Shown here: positions 21,918 through 33,733 of the stretch, one piece after another
Numbering within the stretch: position 1 is the first letter of the stretch
How the letters are laid out: the number at the start of each line of letters is the position of its first letter
From: Liolophura sinensis
Taxonomy: Eukaryota > Mollusca > Polyplacophora > Chitonida > Chitonidae
Direction of reading: 5' to 3'
Assembly (NCBI RefSeq): GCF_032854445.1
Contig: NC_088301.1
Coordinates: 56,494,512 to 56,558,511 of the forward strand
DNA: 64,000 nt
Position numbers and translations under genes: made by a program
Notes under the pieces: model-generated
What the model was told of the DNA's origin: nothing
Database searches by the model: none
The model's input: only the letters and a program-made list of their open reading frames with translations

Positions 21918-24900
21918 ATGCAATTTACAGAACTGTTGACAAGCTTTCTGTTAGTCTTCAGTTCTTTATCAGTTCGAGTTTTGGCAGATGGCCTTCTTGG
22001 GTGTGGTGGATTTGTCAAGTCGGATGTGGGTATTAATTTTTCGTTGGTAGAAGTGAAGCTGTACACAACCCATGGCAGCATCAAATATCAGACAGATTGT
22101 GCCCCAAACAGCGGCTACTACCTTATACCTCTCTACGACAAAGGCGACTTCATCCTGAAAGTTGAGCCTCCTCATGGTTGGAGTTTTGGTAAGGATAGAA
22201 ACAAAATCTATAATGAGATTAATGCATTAGGATTATCGATCCTGTCTTTTGGGATGCTAGATATAGGCCTATGGGACATTGTTTTGCCTTTTGGAAAACT
22301 ACAACGATCATGTCAAAGGAAATCGAAGTAATAGAGCATAGAATAATTATTCTCATTAGGCATATCACACATTACTCTTTGTTTCTCATCACCAGAACCC
22401 CGTCCCGCATATCTTTTTTCTTGTAGACTGATGTTTCCTGACAAAAAAAATGTTTGACAAAAACTCTGTCAAAATACATATGTCAAATAAGCAACATTCA
22501 AATTTCAGGATCTGAGCCATTACACTTGCACATGCACATTCAACCTTTACCATGTTCATCTGTGTTGAACACGTCCAAAAAAAAAACTCAATCTATCACA
22601 ACAGCTCAAGTGGTCTAATGGTATAAGCATCCAGCTACGAACCCAACACTCTTTCTGTTGGAAGATCAAATTCAGAACTGTTCAGAACAAAGGATGAGAC
22701 GACTTTCTGAAGTAAGAAGTAAGAACTGACAGAGACAGAGACAGATGTCACATGATAGAGACTGGAGTGAGGAAATTCTTACTTATGGTGTTTTTTTTTT
22801 TTTTTTATATATGTAACTTGAGCATCTCCACATTCAGTTTTAACCAATGAAAAAATTATGTCAGAAGACACATGGAAATCAACATGTAAATAGCAACAGT
22901 GTCCTCACAAATCCCAGAAGAAGTGTTGAAGATCTTGTTCCAGTTCGTCAAAATGTTGGTCAGAATAGATTTACCAGGCAAAAAGCTAACCGTAGAATAG
23001 GAGAAATGAAAAGCATGAAGATAATTTAGCATCAGCAATTTTGTTGCTGAACTCTTAATCATCCTGCTGTAGGTATAGTTCTAGTCAGAAAATTTTACTC
23101 CATTGCTCCTAATTTCATTGTTTTGCCAGAAATTGTCACCAAAGGTGAACGTATCATGAAATAATGATAATGGAACTGTTTCTCTGCCCACACAAATTTT
23201 GCAACGTATTTAGACGAGAAACATCGGTATGCTATCAGCAGATACAGCACTGTAGCTTTATTTAGTATTTCAGGAGTCTCATGAGTTCATGCTGGTTTAG
23301 GCGAAAGAAGGTGGGGCTCTTGCAAATTAGCGCATCTGAAAGATGTGACCTAAGGTATAGTTATCCACCACTGATTATTGTCTGCACCAGGTATGGTGAG
23401 GTATGGAGATTTGTCAGGCACATGGTAAGTGATGGGAGTTTTCCTCGTGCCTTGAACTTGACAGCTGTTGCACAAATTAGATATTCTTGAGAAAGGCATT
23501 CAGTCCTAATCTGGTAAATGAACTAGTTATTTGCTAACTAAAGTGTTCATATATCATGTTTTCGTGTACTTCAGAACCTGCCAGCATAGAACTGCATGTT
23601 GATGGGGCCAATGACAAGTGCAGCAAAGGTGAAGATATCAATTTCGTTTTCACTGGATTCTCCGTTTTTGGAAAGGTAACATGTTTGCTATTAACTTCAA
23701 TTTGACTTCTTTATAGTATGAGCTTACTGCTGTTAAAAAGAATATACTACATATTGTAAGGGAAAATTTGCACTCAGTGGAACAAATTTTGACCTCACAG
23801 AAAAATACCAATCTTATCAATGTATATTGTATAGTGATAGAATGGTAAAAAAAAAGTATGTAAAAGTCATGTGTCGCTTTAGTTTAAGATTCCTTTGTAA
23901 TTTAGCTGATGAGGTCTGCTGTCTGTGAACACAAAATTCATTCCTCTAATGGTGCTTCAGCTCTTGTTCAGTAGTCTCTGCGGGGCTGAGTGTATATGTG
24001 GGCATTAATTCCATTCTAGCAGCTGCATGTGTAAGCTACTCCTATTGTAAACTTTCTATCTCAGTGGACGCCAGTGGGCTTGTGCGCTGATCTACAGGTT
24101 TACAGGTTTTTCCCTGTCTCACGCGACGTTGGGAAGGATGAATGGATGCCGATATTTCCACCAATAGTTCCTTTATTGATAGCTGGCAGTTGGTTCGCAC
24201 CGGGAATGCTCAATGTACCTGCAAACTCTCGCCTAGGATAGATGGCAGCTCTCTCTCTCTCTTTCTCTCTACCCAGACTCTTTCACAAGGCGGCTTATAT
24301 TTATCCCCTCCCCGCTAAGATAGGAATTCTATCTAAATGAACTTTCCCGGTGTGGCCAATCTCAACTTCTAACCAAAACAAATTACATTGTTTTCGATAC
24401 GTGTACTACCAATCCATTGCCCCCAAGCCATCCACCAAGAACAGGCCAGTTCTTAATGTGAACTAGTTCGGGGTGCATACATCATTGTTTGACTTTGGGC
24501 AGGCAGCCCAAGCATGAGTGGCATTTCCAGAATCGACAACAAACAATGCACTGAGCTTTTGTATATTTGTATATTTACAAACATAGTGAGGCATGCACCT
24601 AACGTCATGCAGCTATAACAACCACAATACTATTACAGAGAGAACATACAAGATTGCAATGACACGTAATCCACGTATTTTACAATATGTCTTCACCTCA
24701 AAAAAAATGGCCATTGAAAAACTGTTAATCGTCTTAATCAGTGTAATTTGGTGCGAATATACACAGAAATCTGTACATGTCGTTGACCACTATTCCATGG
24801 CATGACCTCTTTCAGGGAAAGTAAATCTTAGAAATATTTGCATGATAATAATGACAGCTTACCTTTTGTGTTAGTTACAGGCTTGGGAACTTTTTTCCAA

Positions 24901-27900
24901 TTGGCTGATATAATACTTTTTTGTTTAAAATTAAAAAAAAAAGCAGCTGATTTGGTCAGAACAGGTGATTGCTAATGTAATTTGGAGGTGGGGTGAGATA
25001 TTTTCAAACTTTCTTTAGGATTTTCGGTCTGTTTTTCTGGCCATCAGTTCTCATGCCTGTAGTTAAGCTCAAATGAGATAAGAAAATAAGCATAGGGCTA
25101 TTAGAAATTGCATTGAAGTGCTTAAAGCCTACACTCTTTATTTGTATATAGGTAATCAGTAAGGGACAGAGCCATGGACCGGAGGGGGTTCCTGTACAGA
25201 TAAAGAAAGTTAGTGGTGGTGAGGTGATCCAAACCAGCCAAACGCGTCAGGATGGCAGCTATGTCTTTTCCAAGCTCCCCCCTGGGGAATATGTGGTGCA
25301 GGCAACACATCCTACCTGGATGTTTGAAAAGGCAGAAACTCGAGTGAAAATCACACAGGACAATGGCCAGGCCAGTGAGAATCTGGTTGTGTCTGGATAC
25401 GACGTCACTGGGAAAGTGTTTAGTGAAGGAGAGCCCATCAAAGGTGTTAACTTCATTTTGTTCTCCACGACCGTCAAACCCCAGGACATTACCAAATGTG
25501 ACAAGACACCTGTTAAGGGGTTTAAACATGCAGAGAAAGGCAACCTGTTGTGTCATGTGACATCAGCTGCAGATGGAAGCTTTGTGTTCCCTGTACTGCC
25601 TGTTGGGAAGTATGTTGCAATGCCATTCTATAAGGGGGAGCACATCACATTTGACGTGGTACCAGCCAAAGAAGAGTTCACAGTGAATCATGGGTCGGTG
25701 AACATAAAAGAACCATTCCAGGTTGCAGGATTTTCAGTAAGTGGGCGGGTGTTAGATTCTGTGAAAGGCAATGGGGTAAAGGGTGCAAAAATTCTTATAG
25801 ATATGAAGGAGCAGACTGTGACTGGACTAGACGGCTCATACCATCTGGAAAACATGAAAACTGGAACGTACACCATCAGGATTATCGCTGACAAAATCTT
25901 CTTTGATGCCACAAGTGTGAAGGTGACCCCCAATACCCCACAGCTTCCCAACATTGTGGCATCAAGCTTCAGTCTCTGCGGCAAAGTGGTGATTGAGAAA
26001 ATCCCAGAAGGCTTGAGTCAGGTTCCTCCGCAACGGAAGATCACCATCAGCAGTGAAAGCTCGCCTGCTGATGTAATGACAATTGAGACGAATGCTGATG
26101 GCACCTTTTGCTCCCCGGTGAAACCTGGTAAATACATTGTTAAAGTGACTTTGTCAGAGAAAGAAATTAAGGCAGGTCTACAGCTGGCTCCAAGTGAGAG
26201 GTACGTTGCGATTATTAACCATCCTGTGGAAGATGTGACATTCTCACAGTTTAGAGCCAAAGTGTTGGGCACAGTGACTTGTATAGAGAAGTGTGGGTTT
26301 ATTGAAGTATCTTTGGACCCTGTTGGCAGAGCTGACCAAAAGCAAATTGTCCAAGTGAAAGATGGCCCTAAAGGAGGAACGTTTAGCTTCAGTGATATTA
26401 TGCCAGGAAAATATCAAGCAAAACTTCTACAAGACACTTGGTGCTGGAAAGAAAAAACCTTAGAATTTGAAGTGGTGGAGTCTGATGTGAATTCAGGTTT
26501 GGACTTTTTCCAGAATGGCTACATTCTCAAATGCAGTTTATCTCATGAAATTTCTCTCCACTTCGCTCATGAGAAGAAAGAAGGTAGTGTGGGATCCTTT
26601 GAGTTGAACAAAGGGACAAACCGGTTTTGTCTTGCTCAGCCTGGTGTATACCGGTTAACTCCAGATTCTTGTCATCAGTTTGAACAGGAAGTCTACACAT
26701 ACGATACTTCTAACCCTGCTATGCTTACTCTGTCAGCTGTTAAGCACCTGATTCATGGTAAAATTACCACATCTGAGAAAGCCTCAGACATAGTCATTCA
26801 GATACGTCCGTCAACAGATGAAGAGGCACAAGTGACTCTGGGGCCGCTGAAGTCCGAAAATGAACCGGCAACAAAAGACAAAAAGGACCAAAAACCTTCG
26901 TCTGTGAAGGGACCATTTGTTTACAAGTTTTCATATTGGGCAAAGACTGCAGAGAAACTTCAGATTGTTCCTCGGGCCAAGGAGCTACTGTTTTACCCTG
27001 ACAGCGTTGATGTGACTGTTTCAGGCGAGGGCTGTCCTGGAGAAGTTGCAACCTTCACAGCAAAGTTGGGGGTGTTTATTATTGGGAAGATAAACCCTCC
27101 CCTAGAATCCGTAAAAGTCAAGGTCATGTCTAAAGATGGGAAAGGAGAACCTCTGCTGCTGGAAACAGGTTCACAGGGAACGTTCAACATTGGCCCCTTG
27201 CACTCGGATCGGAGTACAATGTCACTGCTGAGAAAGAAGGCTATATTCTCAGTCCTGTCGATGGAGAACTTGGCCATTTTAAAGCATTCAAATTAGGTGA
27301 AATATCAGTCAGAGTTTTAGGGGCAACTGACGAGCCTCTGCAAGATGTTCTCTTGTCATTGAGCGGCGGAAACAGTTATCGTAGCAACAACCTTACTCCA
27401 GCCAACGGGACATTAGTGTTTCTTCCCTAAGCCCTGGTCAGTATTTCCTGAGACCTATGATGAAGGAGTATCGCTTTTGAGCCAGCTTCTCAGATGATAG
27501 ATGTCTTAGAAGGCACAACAGTTAACCCGGTCATTAAGGGTATTCGGGTAGCTTTCAGCTGCTATGGTACAGTAACTTCTCTGAACGGAGAGCCAGAGGC
27601 AGGGGTAATAGTGGAAGCTGTAGGACAGGAGGAATGTAGCCAGTTCCAGGAAGAGAGCAAAAGCGAGCAGGATGGTACCTTCAGGATTCGTGGCTTGCAG
27701 CCCAAGTGCATGTACTCAGTGCACCTTAAAACAGGACAGGTGAACCAACACATAGACAGATCTGCACCAAAGACTCAAATGTTCCATGTGGAAAATTCTG
27801 ACTTTAACAACGTCCGTTTTATCGCATTTCGCCGGATGAACCAGATGGATATCAGCGGTAATATCATTACTTCTGACGAGTTTCTACCCACACTAAAGTT

Positions 27901-28310
27901 GAAACTGTTCAAGGAGGGACAACCCAGATGCACCTATTCACACTGTCAGCATGTCTGTCACCACATTTTTCTACCTACCCTCGTTGCAGATTGACAATCA
28001 GAAATACATCTTAAGGATGGAAACGTCCCTCTCTGCTAATTCTTTTGATTATTCATTGCCTGAGGTTTTCTTTTCTGCTAATGCCACATACCATCATTTC
28101 ACATTCCGATTTGAGCCAAAGCAGAGATCCCTCGACTCGGATCTCACGCAGGGATCTTTCCTGATGCTTCCTATGACCCTGCTCGCAATTGCCTTGGCCT
28201 ACCATCGCCAGAAGGTCCTTCCCTTCCTGAAGCAAACCTTTGGACAAGTGCAGAGCATGTTGAACAAGCAGTCTTCTCCACATGCCCATGGGGGAGCCTC
28301 TAGCCACTGA
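21918..28310 (+). CDS. NOMO: NOMO (nodal modulator), ER multipass-translocon subunit
   Basis: Exons are 21918-22188, 23575-23675 and 25152-28310, about 1,177 codons (human NOMO1 has about 1,222). The protein starts with a signal peptide and GCGGFVKSD, followed by YQTDCAPNSGYYLIPLYDKG, both hallmarks of NOMO. A long lumenal chain of Ig/carboxypeptidase-regulatory-like beta-sandwich repeats follows (GYDVTGKV, GFSVSGRV, SFSLCGKV and similar). Near the C-terminus lies one membrane segment (LMLPMTLLAIALAY) and a short tail. NOMO works with nicalin and TMEM147 (BOS complex) at the Sec61 multipass translocon in the ER. The frame is intact to about 27205. It then needs four single-base corrections, near 27207 (-1), 27425 (-1), 27477 (+1) and 27925 (+1), which cancel overall. 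Homology to NOMO is clear through all the shifted parts, so sequencing error or recent decay are both possible. The 3.2-kb intronless tail is unusual, as vertebrate NOMO genes have about 30 exons. Confidence 0.93.
22600..22690 (+). mobile_element. tRNA-like pseudogene or SINE head in NOMO intron 1
   Basis: GCTCAAGTGGTCTAATGGTA TAAGC resembles a tRNA 5' half with an A box, and GGAAGATCAAATTCAGAAC lies where a B box and T arm would be. The arms do not pair well enough to call a working tRNA. It is most likely SINE-derived. Confidence 0.4.
24065..24552 (-). mobile_element. Candidate solo LTR in NOMO intron 2
   Basis: Read on the minus strand, the segment starts near TGTTGTCGATTCTGG (or TGCATTG a few bases earlier). 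It carries a TATA-like GATAAATATAAG, then a (GA)n tract, then AATAAA about 140 bp downstream, and ends near GGCGTCCA. That order (TATA, transcribed R-like part, poly(A) signal, CA end) is typical of an LTR. Base composition is richer in GC than the surrounding intron. A clean 5-bp target duplication was not found (CTCAG on the left, CTGAG on the right at best). No internal retroelement genes flank it. Confidence 0.4.
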
Positions 28311-28595
28311 AGCCGCTGTGTCTAAACGCAAACAAAAAAGTGAGAAAAACGTGATACTTGGACTCCTTAGATAATTTCTTGTGAAGTGAGGTGAAACCAT
28401 TTATAATGTACCCGTATCATTTTGTCTACACATTTAGTAGGAGTGATCCAGCTTATTGCATTGAACAGTTCATGTTGGATGTGAGGATGTTATCATTTGG
28501 CAATCATTAAAAATGTTCGTTGGGGGTAACTAGATCAACCCTCCATAGAAACGCAGCCTAATTCTGTTTTTCTCTCCATGATCATTAGCCAGAAT

Positions 28596-28601
28596 AATAA
28601 A
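28596..28601 (+). terminator. NOMO polyadenylation signal AATAAA
   Basis: AATAAA lies about 285 bp after the NOMO stop codon (28308-28310), in the first plausible position for cleavage and polyadenylation. Confidence 0.55.
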
Positions 28602-29065
28602 ACAGAATTACATATTTACCACCCTACTTTTTCTGATATGGTCAGGTTACACCCAACAAAATATTTTGTAAGGATGGCCTTGTTTTTGTCTGTTTTCCTG
28701 TCCGGTCTATGCATTGGTTAATTTGTAGAATGAATAGGTGTTTATAGTTTCCTTGATATTGAATTGGATATTTATCAGAATTACCTGTTTTTGTGCATAT
28801 GTATTATACAGAGGTACCATAAGAATTTTTTTTTCTGTATATTGAGATTTTACCAAACTTGTTTGTTCTAGTTTCAAAGGAATTCCTAACCCAATTCTGT
28901 CAGTGTTGTAACTGACAAAATGCATGTTTCAGAAATATACTCAATGGGCATGAAGATCCCTATTAAGGCATTAAGGTTCTAAAAATATTCATTCCTACAA
29001 TTTTGTGAGAAATGTTTTCAAATCAGTGAATGTAATCCATGAAATGAGTTTTTCTCTTGGCTTTA

Positions 29066-29424
29066 TACCCAGTTTACACAAAATTTAAACTGGATCAAAT
29101 CTGAACTGGTTCAGTCGAAGCCAGTTGTAAAAATGCCTGCATTCACTCAACCATATGGCCAAGCCAGTTTTAAGCCAGTTCAGGGATTTGCCCGTTCACA
29201 CGGACACATTTAAGCTGGTTTAGCAAGTATGTCATCTGACCGTTCACACAACACAGATAAACCTGCTCAAACCCTGAAACTGGCTTAAGGCCATGTAGCC
29301 AACTGGGGCAAATAAAACCAGATTAAATGCCCCCATTTTGCGCTCACCACTGGAGATGTCAAACTGGCTCAAAGCTACTTTTTGCAAGTTAAACCAACTT
29401 AGCTTTGCCCGTGTGAATGGGGTA
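29066..29424. mobile_element. PIF/Harbinger-like MITE with TTA target duplication
   Basis: The left end TACCCAGTTTACACAAAATT and the reverse complement of the right end TACCCCATTCACACGGGCAA form imperfect terminal inverted repeats sharing TACCC and a YACAC block. TTA flanks both ends (29063-29065 and 29425-29427), the 3-bp duplication expected for Harbinger-type elements. The inside is dense with short direct and inverted copies of AAGCCAGTT/AACTGGCTT, as in the subterminal repeats of such elements. No coding capacity is seen. Confidence 0.55.
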
Positions 29425-29429
29425 TTAGA

Positions 29430-31095
29430 TTCATTGTGAGTCATTTGTTAATTTTATCTCTCTCTCTATATATATATATGCAGAATTATGTACATATTGT
29501 AACTCTTCAGTCTTTGTACATGTATGTGTGTTCTTCATCTATATTTATGTGTATGCTCCAGGATCTGTATGGAAAATATTAACAAGGAAATAGCATTCAG
29601 ATGGTGAACACCTAAAATTGGTCATCCTCAGCTGGCATGCTTTCATTACCAAAGTTACATAATACAGTAACCATTGTTGTATCTTGTTATTTTCAAAATT
29701 GGCATGGCAGTGCATGATTTGATTGATAAAGACATGTAGTAAAAGTTTTACATATTCTGGCAGTTGTTCAGATGGCAAAAGGTACATGTGAAGTTGACGC
29801 AAAATCTAATCCAACACACACAAGACTGAAAATGTTTCCTTTTTTACCTTTGTTAGTTCACTCTTGAGTTAAATTTTGGATACTTTATGGATTTGTTTAA
29901 ATGGTCAACCACATTGACTTGCTTAACAGAAAACAAGGTAATACTTGTCAGCAGTGTTACTTTATGAGGAATAATACCATGTTCTTGCTTGCTCTGCTAA
30001 CATTACATTATATTTTGTATGAAGTTAAATCAGGCAATGCTTTGTAACATTTTCCCCTGTGAACGGTAATAGATAGGGGTAAGGTCTCTGTAGTAGTGTT
30101 TAACAGGTGCTCTGTTCTGAAGAACATGACCTATTCATAAAGCCATTTTCAGACAAGTCAAAATTTAATAATCTTTCCACAAAGCTCAGTATTTGGTACT
30201 TGAAGTTGAAAATTGAATACATTTGCCTTAATATAACACTTGTGAGGTGGACAAAACTTTACTGTGTAAAACCGAAAACTAGCTTTAAGATCGTATTTAG
30301 ATTTTGACTTAAGTCAGAAATGTCTTTGTGAAATCGTTCCAAGGTGCGCATCAGTATGGAAACTATGCCACTGAATTTATGGTGTATCAATGTGGAGCTG
30401 CATTTATTTGGAAGGTAGGTTGTGTTATCTTGTTCACACATACCTTTTACCATTGGCTCTACTTATAAGTATAAACATATTTGTCATATTGGGAAGATGT
30501 ACCTGCTTTGTTGTAAGAAGAGTTTAAAGACAACTTTGCCAGAGTATAAGGTGGCAAAGTACTGGGGGTACATTTTGAAGTAAGTTAAGTGACTATATAA
30601 AGGGCTCTTCGTGAAATCCGAATGTTGCAAATCTTGTTCTTCAAGAACCTTAAAATAGGTAGAACAATTAAACCAATGGTCAACACTAAAGTAATACATA
30701 CTGGTGAGAACATGAAAAATGTTCAATCTAAAGGTATTTTTATGTGACTTCGTTAACATCAAGAATTAGTTGTAAACCATCTCTGTGCAGGTCTTCACTT
30801 TCATGTTTGTGTGATCATGTCATGGGAAGTCTTTGGTCCCCAATATTTTCCCAAACCCATGACAACAGAATTTTAGGAAAACAAGTTTAGTTCCTTACTT
30901 CAGTGTTACTACAGCCACCCACCTGATGTACACCTTAAATTAAAGGCAGTCAATATATACCCAGCGACTTTGGATATGATCACAAGTTTTTTTCCTTCAA
31001 TGTATATACCCAGTGGCTGTGGATATATACAGAAATTTTCCCTATATACGCAGCGCCTGCAGCTGTGGATATCATGTGAATTTTATTCTTACATA
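29430..31095. other. Intergenic stretch without recognised genes
   Basis: I find no exon-like structure on either strand. A short (TA)n tract lies near 29470. Between about 30950 and 31075 a motif like TATATACCCAGYGGCTGTGGATAT occurs three times at uneven spacing, a small degenerate repeat. Confidence 0.5.
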
Positions 31096-31099
31096 CCTA

Positions 31100-31350
31100 A
31101 AGGTAGGCAGCAGGCTGCAGTGTAGTGATTAGAAGAGCTTGTCCTTTAGCTGCTACAACACAAGGTGCATATTCAAGCCCGGGCTTGGGCAGGGAATTTG
31201 TATATTCCTCCGCTTTCACTGCTTGTGGGCTCTGAGGAACAATGTAAGTAGTAGACGATGCTGGTGTGGCCATTTAAGCTGTCTAACATATGTGCACTTC
31301 ACATATGGGAAATATATAGTTCCATCAGCTATACCCAGATTAAGACCACT
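31100..31350 (+). mobile_element. Probable tRNA-derived SINE of a second type
   Basis: GCAGTGTAGTGATTAGAAG resembles an A box region, and GCATATTCAAGCCCGGGCT resembles a B box (GGTTCRANYCC consensus) about 45 bp later. A body with TGTGGCCATTTAAGCTGTC follows. The small open frame across it is not a gene. No clear target duplication was found. Confidence 0.5.
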
Positions 31351-31385
31351 ATGAGCAGACATTGATGGACTTCTGTTAAAACATA

Positions 31386-31507
31386 GTCCAAGATTGCTCT
31401 GAAGTTAGGTTTGGCAAAATGTTCTTCAGCCATGGATGTTCCTAAGCCAGTGTTCGTTGGCCGAACAAAATTTTGCCAGACCCAACATCAGAGCAATTTT
31501 GGACTAA
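31386..31507. mobile_element. Foldback (palindromic) MITE-like element with 9-bp flanking repeat
   Basis: The arms beginning TAGTCCAAGATTGCTCTGA (from 31384) and, on the other strand, TAGTCCAAAATTGCTCTGA (from 31506) pair over about 49 positions with roughly 8 mismatches. They leave a loop of about 25 bp. TAAAACATA occurs on both sides (31377-31385 and 31508-31516), as expected for a target-site duplication. There is no coding capacity. Confidence 0.65.
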
Positions 31508-31509
31508 TA

Positions 31510-33080
31510 AAACATAGGAAATTAACCTAATGTCACTCAAGCTATGTCGTCCAATGTCTGAATTATGACAATAGTGAACACAGCATCATAGACCTTTGAC
31601 AAAAGTAGAATTTGCTTTTCCTGTCCTCAGTTGTACTGATCAGATGTGAAGGAAACCCCCTATAAACTAGCTAAACGTTTAAATTATAATGTTCATCTGC
31701 TTTATTCTAAACTGTCTAAACAGAGCAAAAATAATAATACAATTACAATTTATTATACCTCTCGTACTGTATGCCAGGTTTTACTATTTTCCATGCTGAA
31801 CTGAAGATAATCTTTCTTGCACCACTCTTATAGTAAGTGTGAAAGGACAACTAGGTGATAAATACTTCGCCAAACATCCTTTCACAAGCCTTATGAAACT
31901 GCACACATTTTAGACCACAACAAATTTGACGGTTCAAGGCTATGGAAATTTGTCTATTGATTGGCTAAGCGTAGACATAACCTGAAATTGGTAGTTACTT
32001 CCACAGCCGCTGGGTAAATAGCCACTCCATAAATTAAATCCAAGTTATTTGTTAATCAGGATACTGTTTACAGATGGTACATGTAATGTGGTAAGATTTA
32101 TAAATATATTCTTGCATTATTTTAGCTATGACATAATATGGTAACATAATGTTTGGAAATGAGCATCTGATTGTCCAAAATGAATTTGGTGCTATTTCTG
32201 AGAATCCTCAAGATATTAAAATAACAAACATATTACAGTTGAGTTGAATAATTAACACCATTTAAAATGAGTAAACAAAGAGATTAAGTTCTTGTTGAGA
32301 AGCAGGCCTCAGCATGTAGTTTCTATTGCTTAATTTGAAGACATACCTGTAATTATGAATCAGGTGTCAGGTGCAAGAAGATTCCATGTGTCTGATAGAT
32401 TACAAATGTAATATATTACAGTAAAGTGACCTGAATATCAACCCTCCTTACATGTAACCAAAATATACAGAAGTAAGTATAGTCAGTTGGATAACTGTGT
32501 TTTCCTTTTATACAATTGTGATTGGTCATACACAAATAAATGCGTTCACTTGTCATTTGTGCGGAGATTGTTATACATGTATTTACTACCTCGGCCTCAA
32601 GCCACTGTCATGTCATGTCTGCCATACATACTGTTTGTAGTTCATGCATGTTCAAGACCTGCACCCGATTTGTATGACAAAATGCTTCCTTCTACATTGG
32701 GATTTTATGAAAAACATTTCAATATGTTGATTTCACCAGCAGAACCCCACACCCATTTAGGGCTTCAATCCACATGTAATATGTTATTGTAAAAGGTATT
32801 TCATAGTAATCGGGTGGAGGGGGGCGAGTCTTGGCAACACAAATCATTTGGACACTCAAGGTTTTGGTTCAGTCAAAGCCTAAAACACATGGTTTGAGTT
32901 CTCCAGCATCCATTGTTTACATGACCTCAGTGACAATAAGTGGTTATAACAGAGGTCATTACAGGGAAGGTCAAACATCAGTGCTTTGCTCGCATCATGA
33001 AAGTGAATTGCTCTTGACTACCACAATAACACCAATCAATCAGTCTTGTTTGACCAACATAAATCTGCAAATCCAGATTA
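31510..33080. other. Intergenic stretch without recognised genes
   Basis: There are no supported exons. Short open frames such as 32487-32792 have no splice context or motif that I recognise. Confidence 0.45.
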
Positions 33081-33087
33081 CTGCGTT

Positions 33088-33262
33088 TATTTGATGGCTG
33101 TTTTACAGAGTAGTCAAGAATATTTCACATATACCATGGTGGCAAGCATTTATCGTGGGAGAAAACTTTCCCATGTACGCCTGGAGAGGAAGCCAGCTTG
33201 TGCTGGACTTCAACTAACAGCGACCCCAGTGGTGAATGGCTGCTGGGTCACAGAGGCTGCCT
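33088..33262 (-). mobile_element. SINE family A, degenerate copy
   Basis: TTATTTGATGGCTGTTTTAC then GTCAAGAATATTTCACATAT marks the tail. GGAGAGGAAGCCAGCTTGTG and CTGGGTCACAGAGGC mark the body and part of the head. Confidence 0.7.
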
Positions 33263-33683
33263 GGTTATTGTAATAACTACAATCCAGATGTCTGAAATAC
33301 CCCATCTTTCTTTGGCTAATGAGATGCAAATAAAGGCTGTTCCTATATAACATCACAGGAATGACAGAAAACCGAACTGCAAACTATAATACAAGTAATT
33401 TTAATCAATGCAATGAAACAACACTGCTTTTATATGCATTTTATAAATGCAATGTTTTTTCTGGTCAATTTAAGAAAAATGTTTGAACAAAAATATATAT
33501 CCTTGTGAGACAAACTTGAAGAACATCAATATGGTGCACATCGAAACGATCACTAAATGATCATTAATGACGAATCGCACAATGAGCAAAGATATTTGTG
33601 TGTACTGCAAACAAGTGTGAATTGTCAACAAGATCAACATGTACTGTAGTTATCAAGAAATCTCCAGAACATCTCAGTATATA

Positions 33684-33689
33684 TTTATT
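33684..33689 (-). terminator. CPT2 polyadenylation signal AATAAA
   Basis: TTTATT on the plus strand is AATAAA on the minus strand, about 45 bp past the CPT2 stop codon (33734-33736). Confidence 0.55.
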
Positions 33690-33733
33690 TTTATATAAAT
33701 CTGAATATTTTACACTTAGTGAGGTAGCCAAGG

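Noticed and set aside
22600-22690. Functional tRNA gene
   Set aside because: A- and B-box-like motifs exist but acceptor, anticodon and T stems do not pair convincingly.
25122-27277. Several minus-strand open frames of 80-140 codons opposite NOMO
   Set aside because: They are shadows of the strongly conserved NOMO coding strand.
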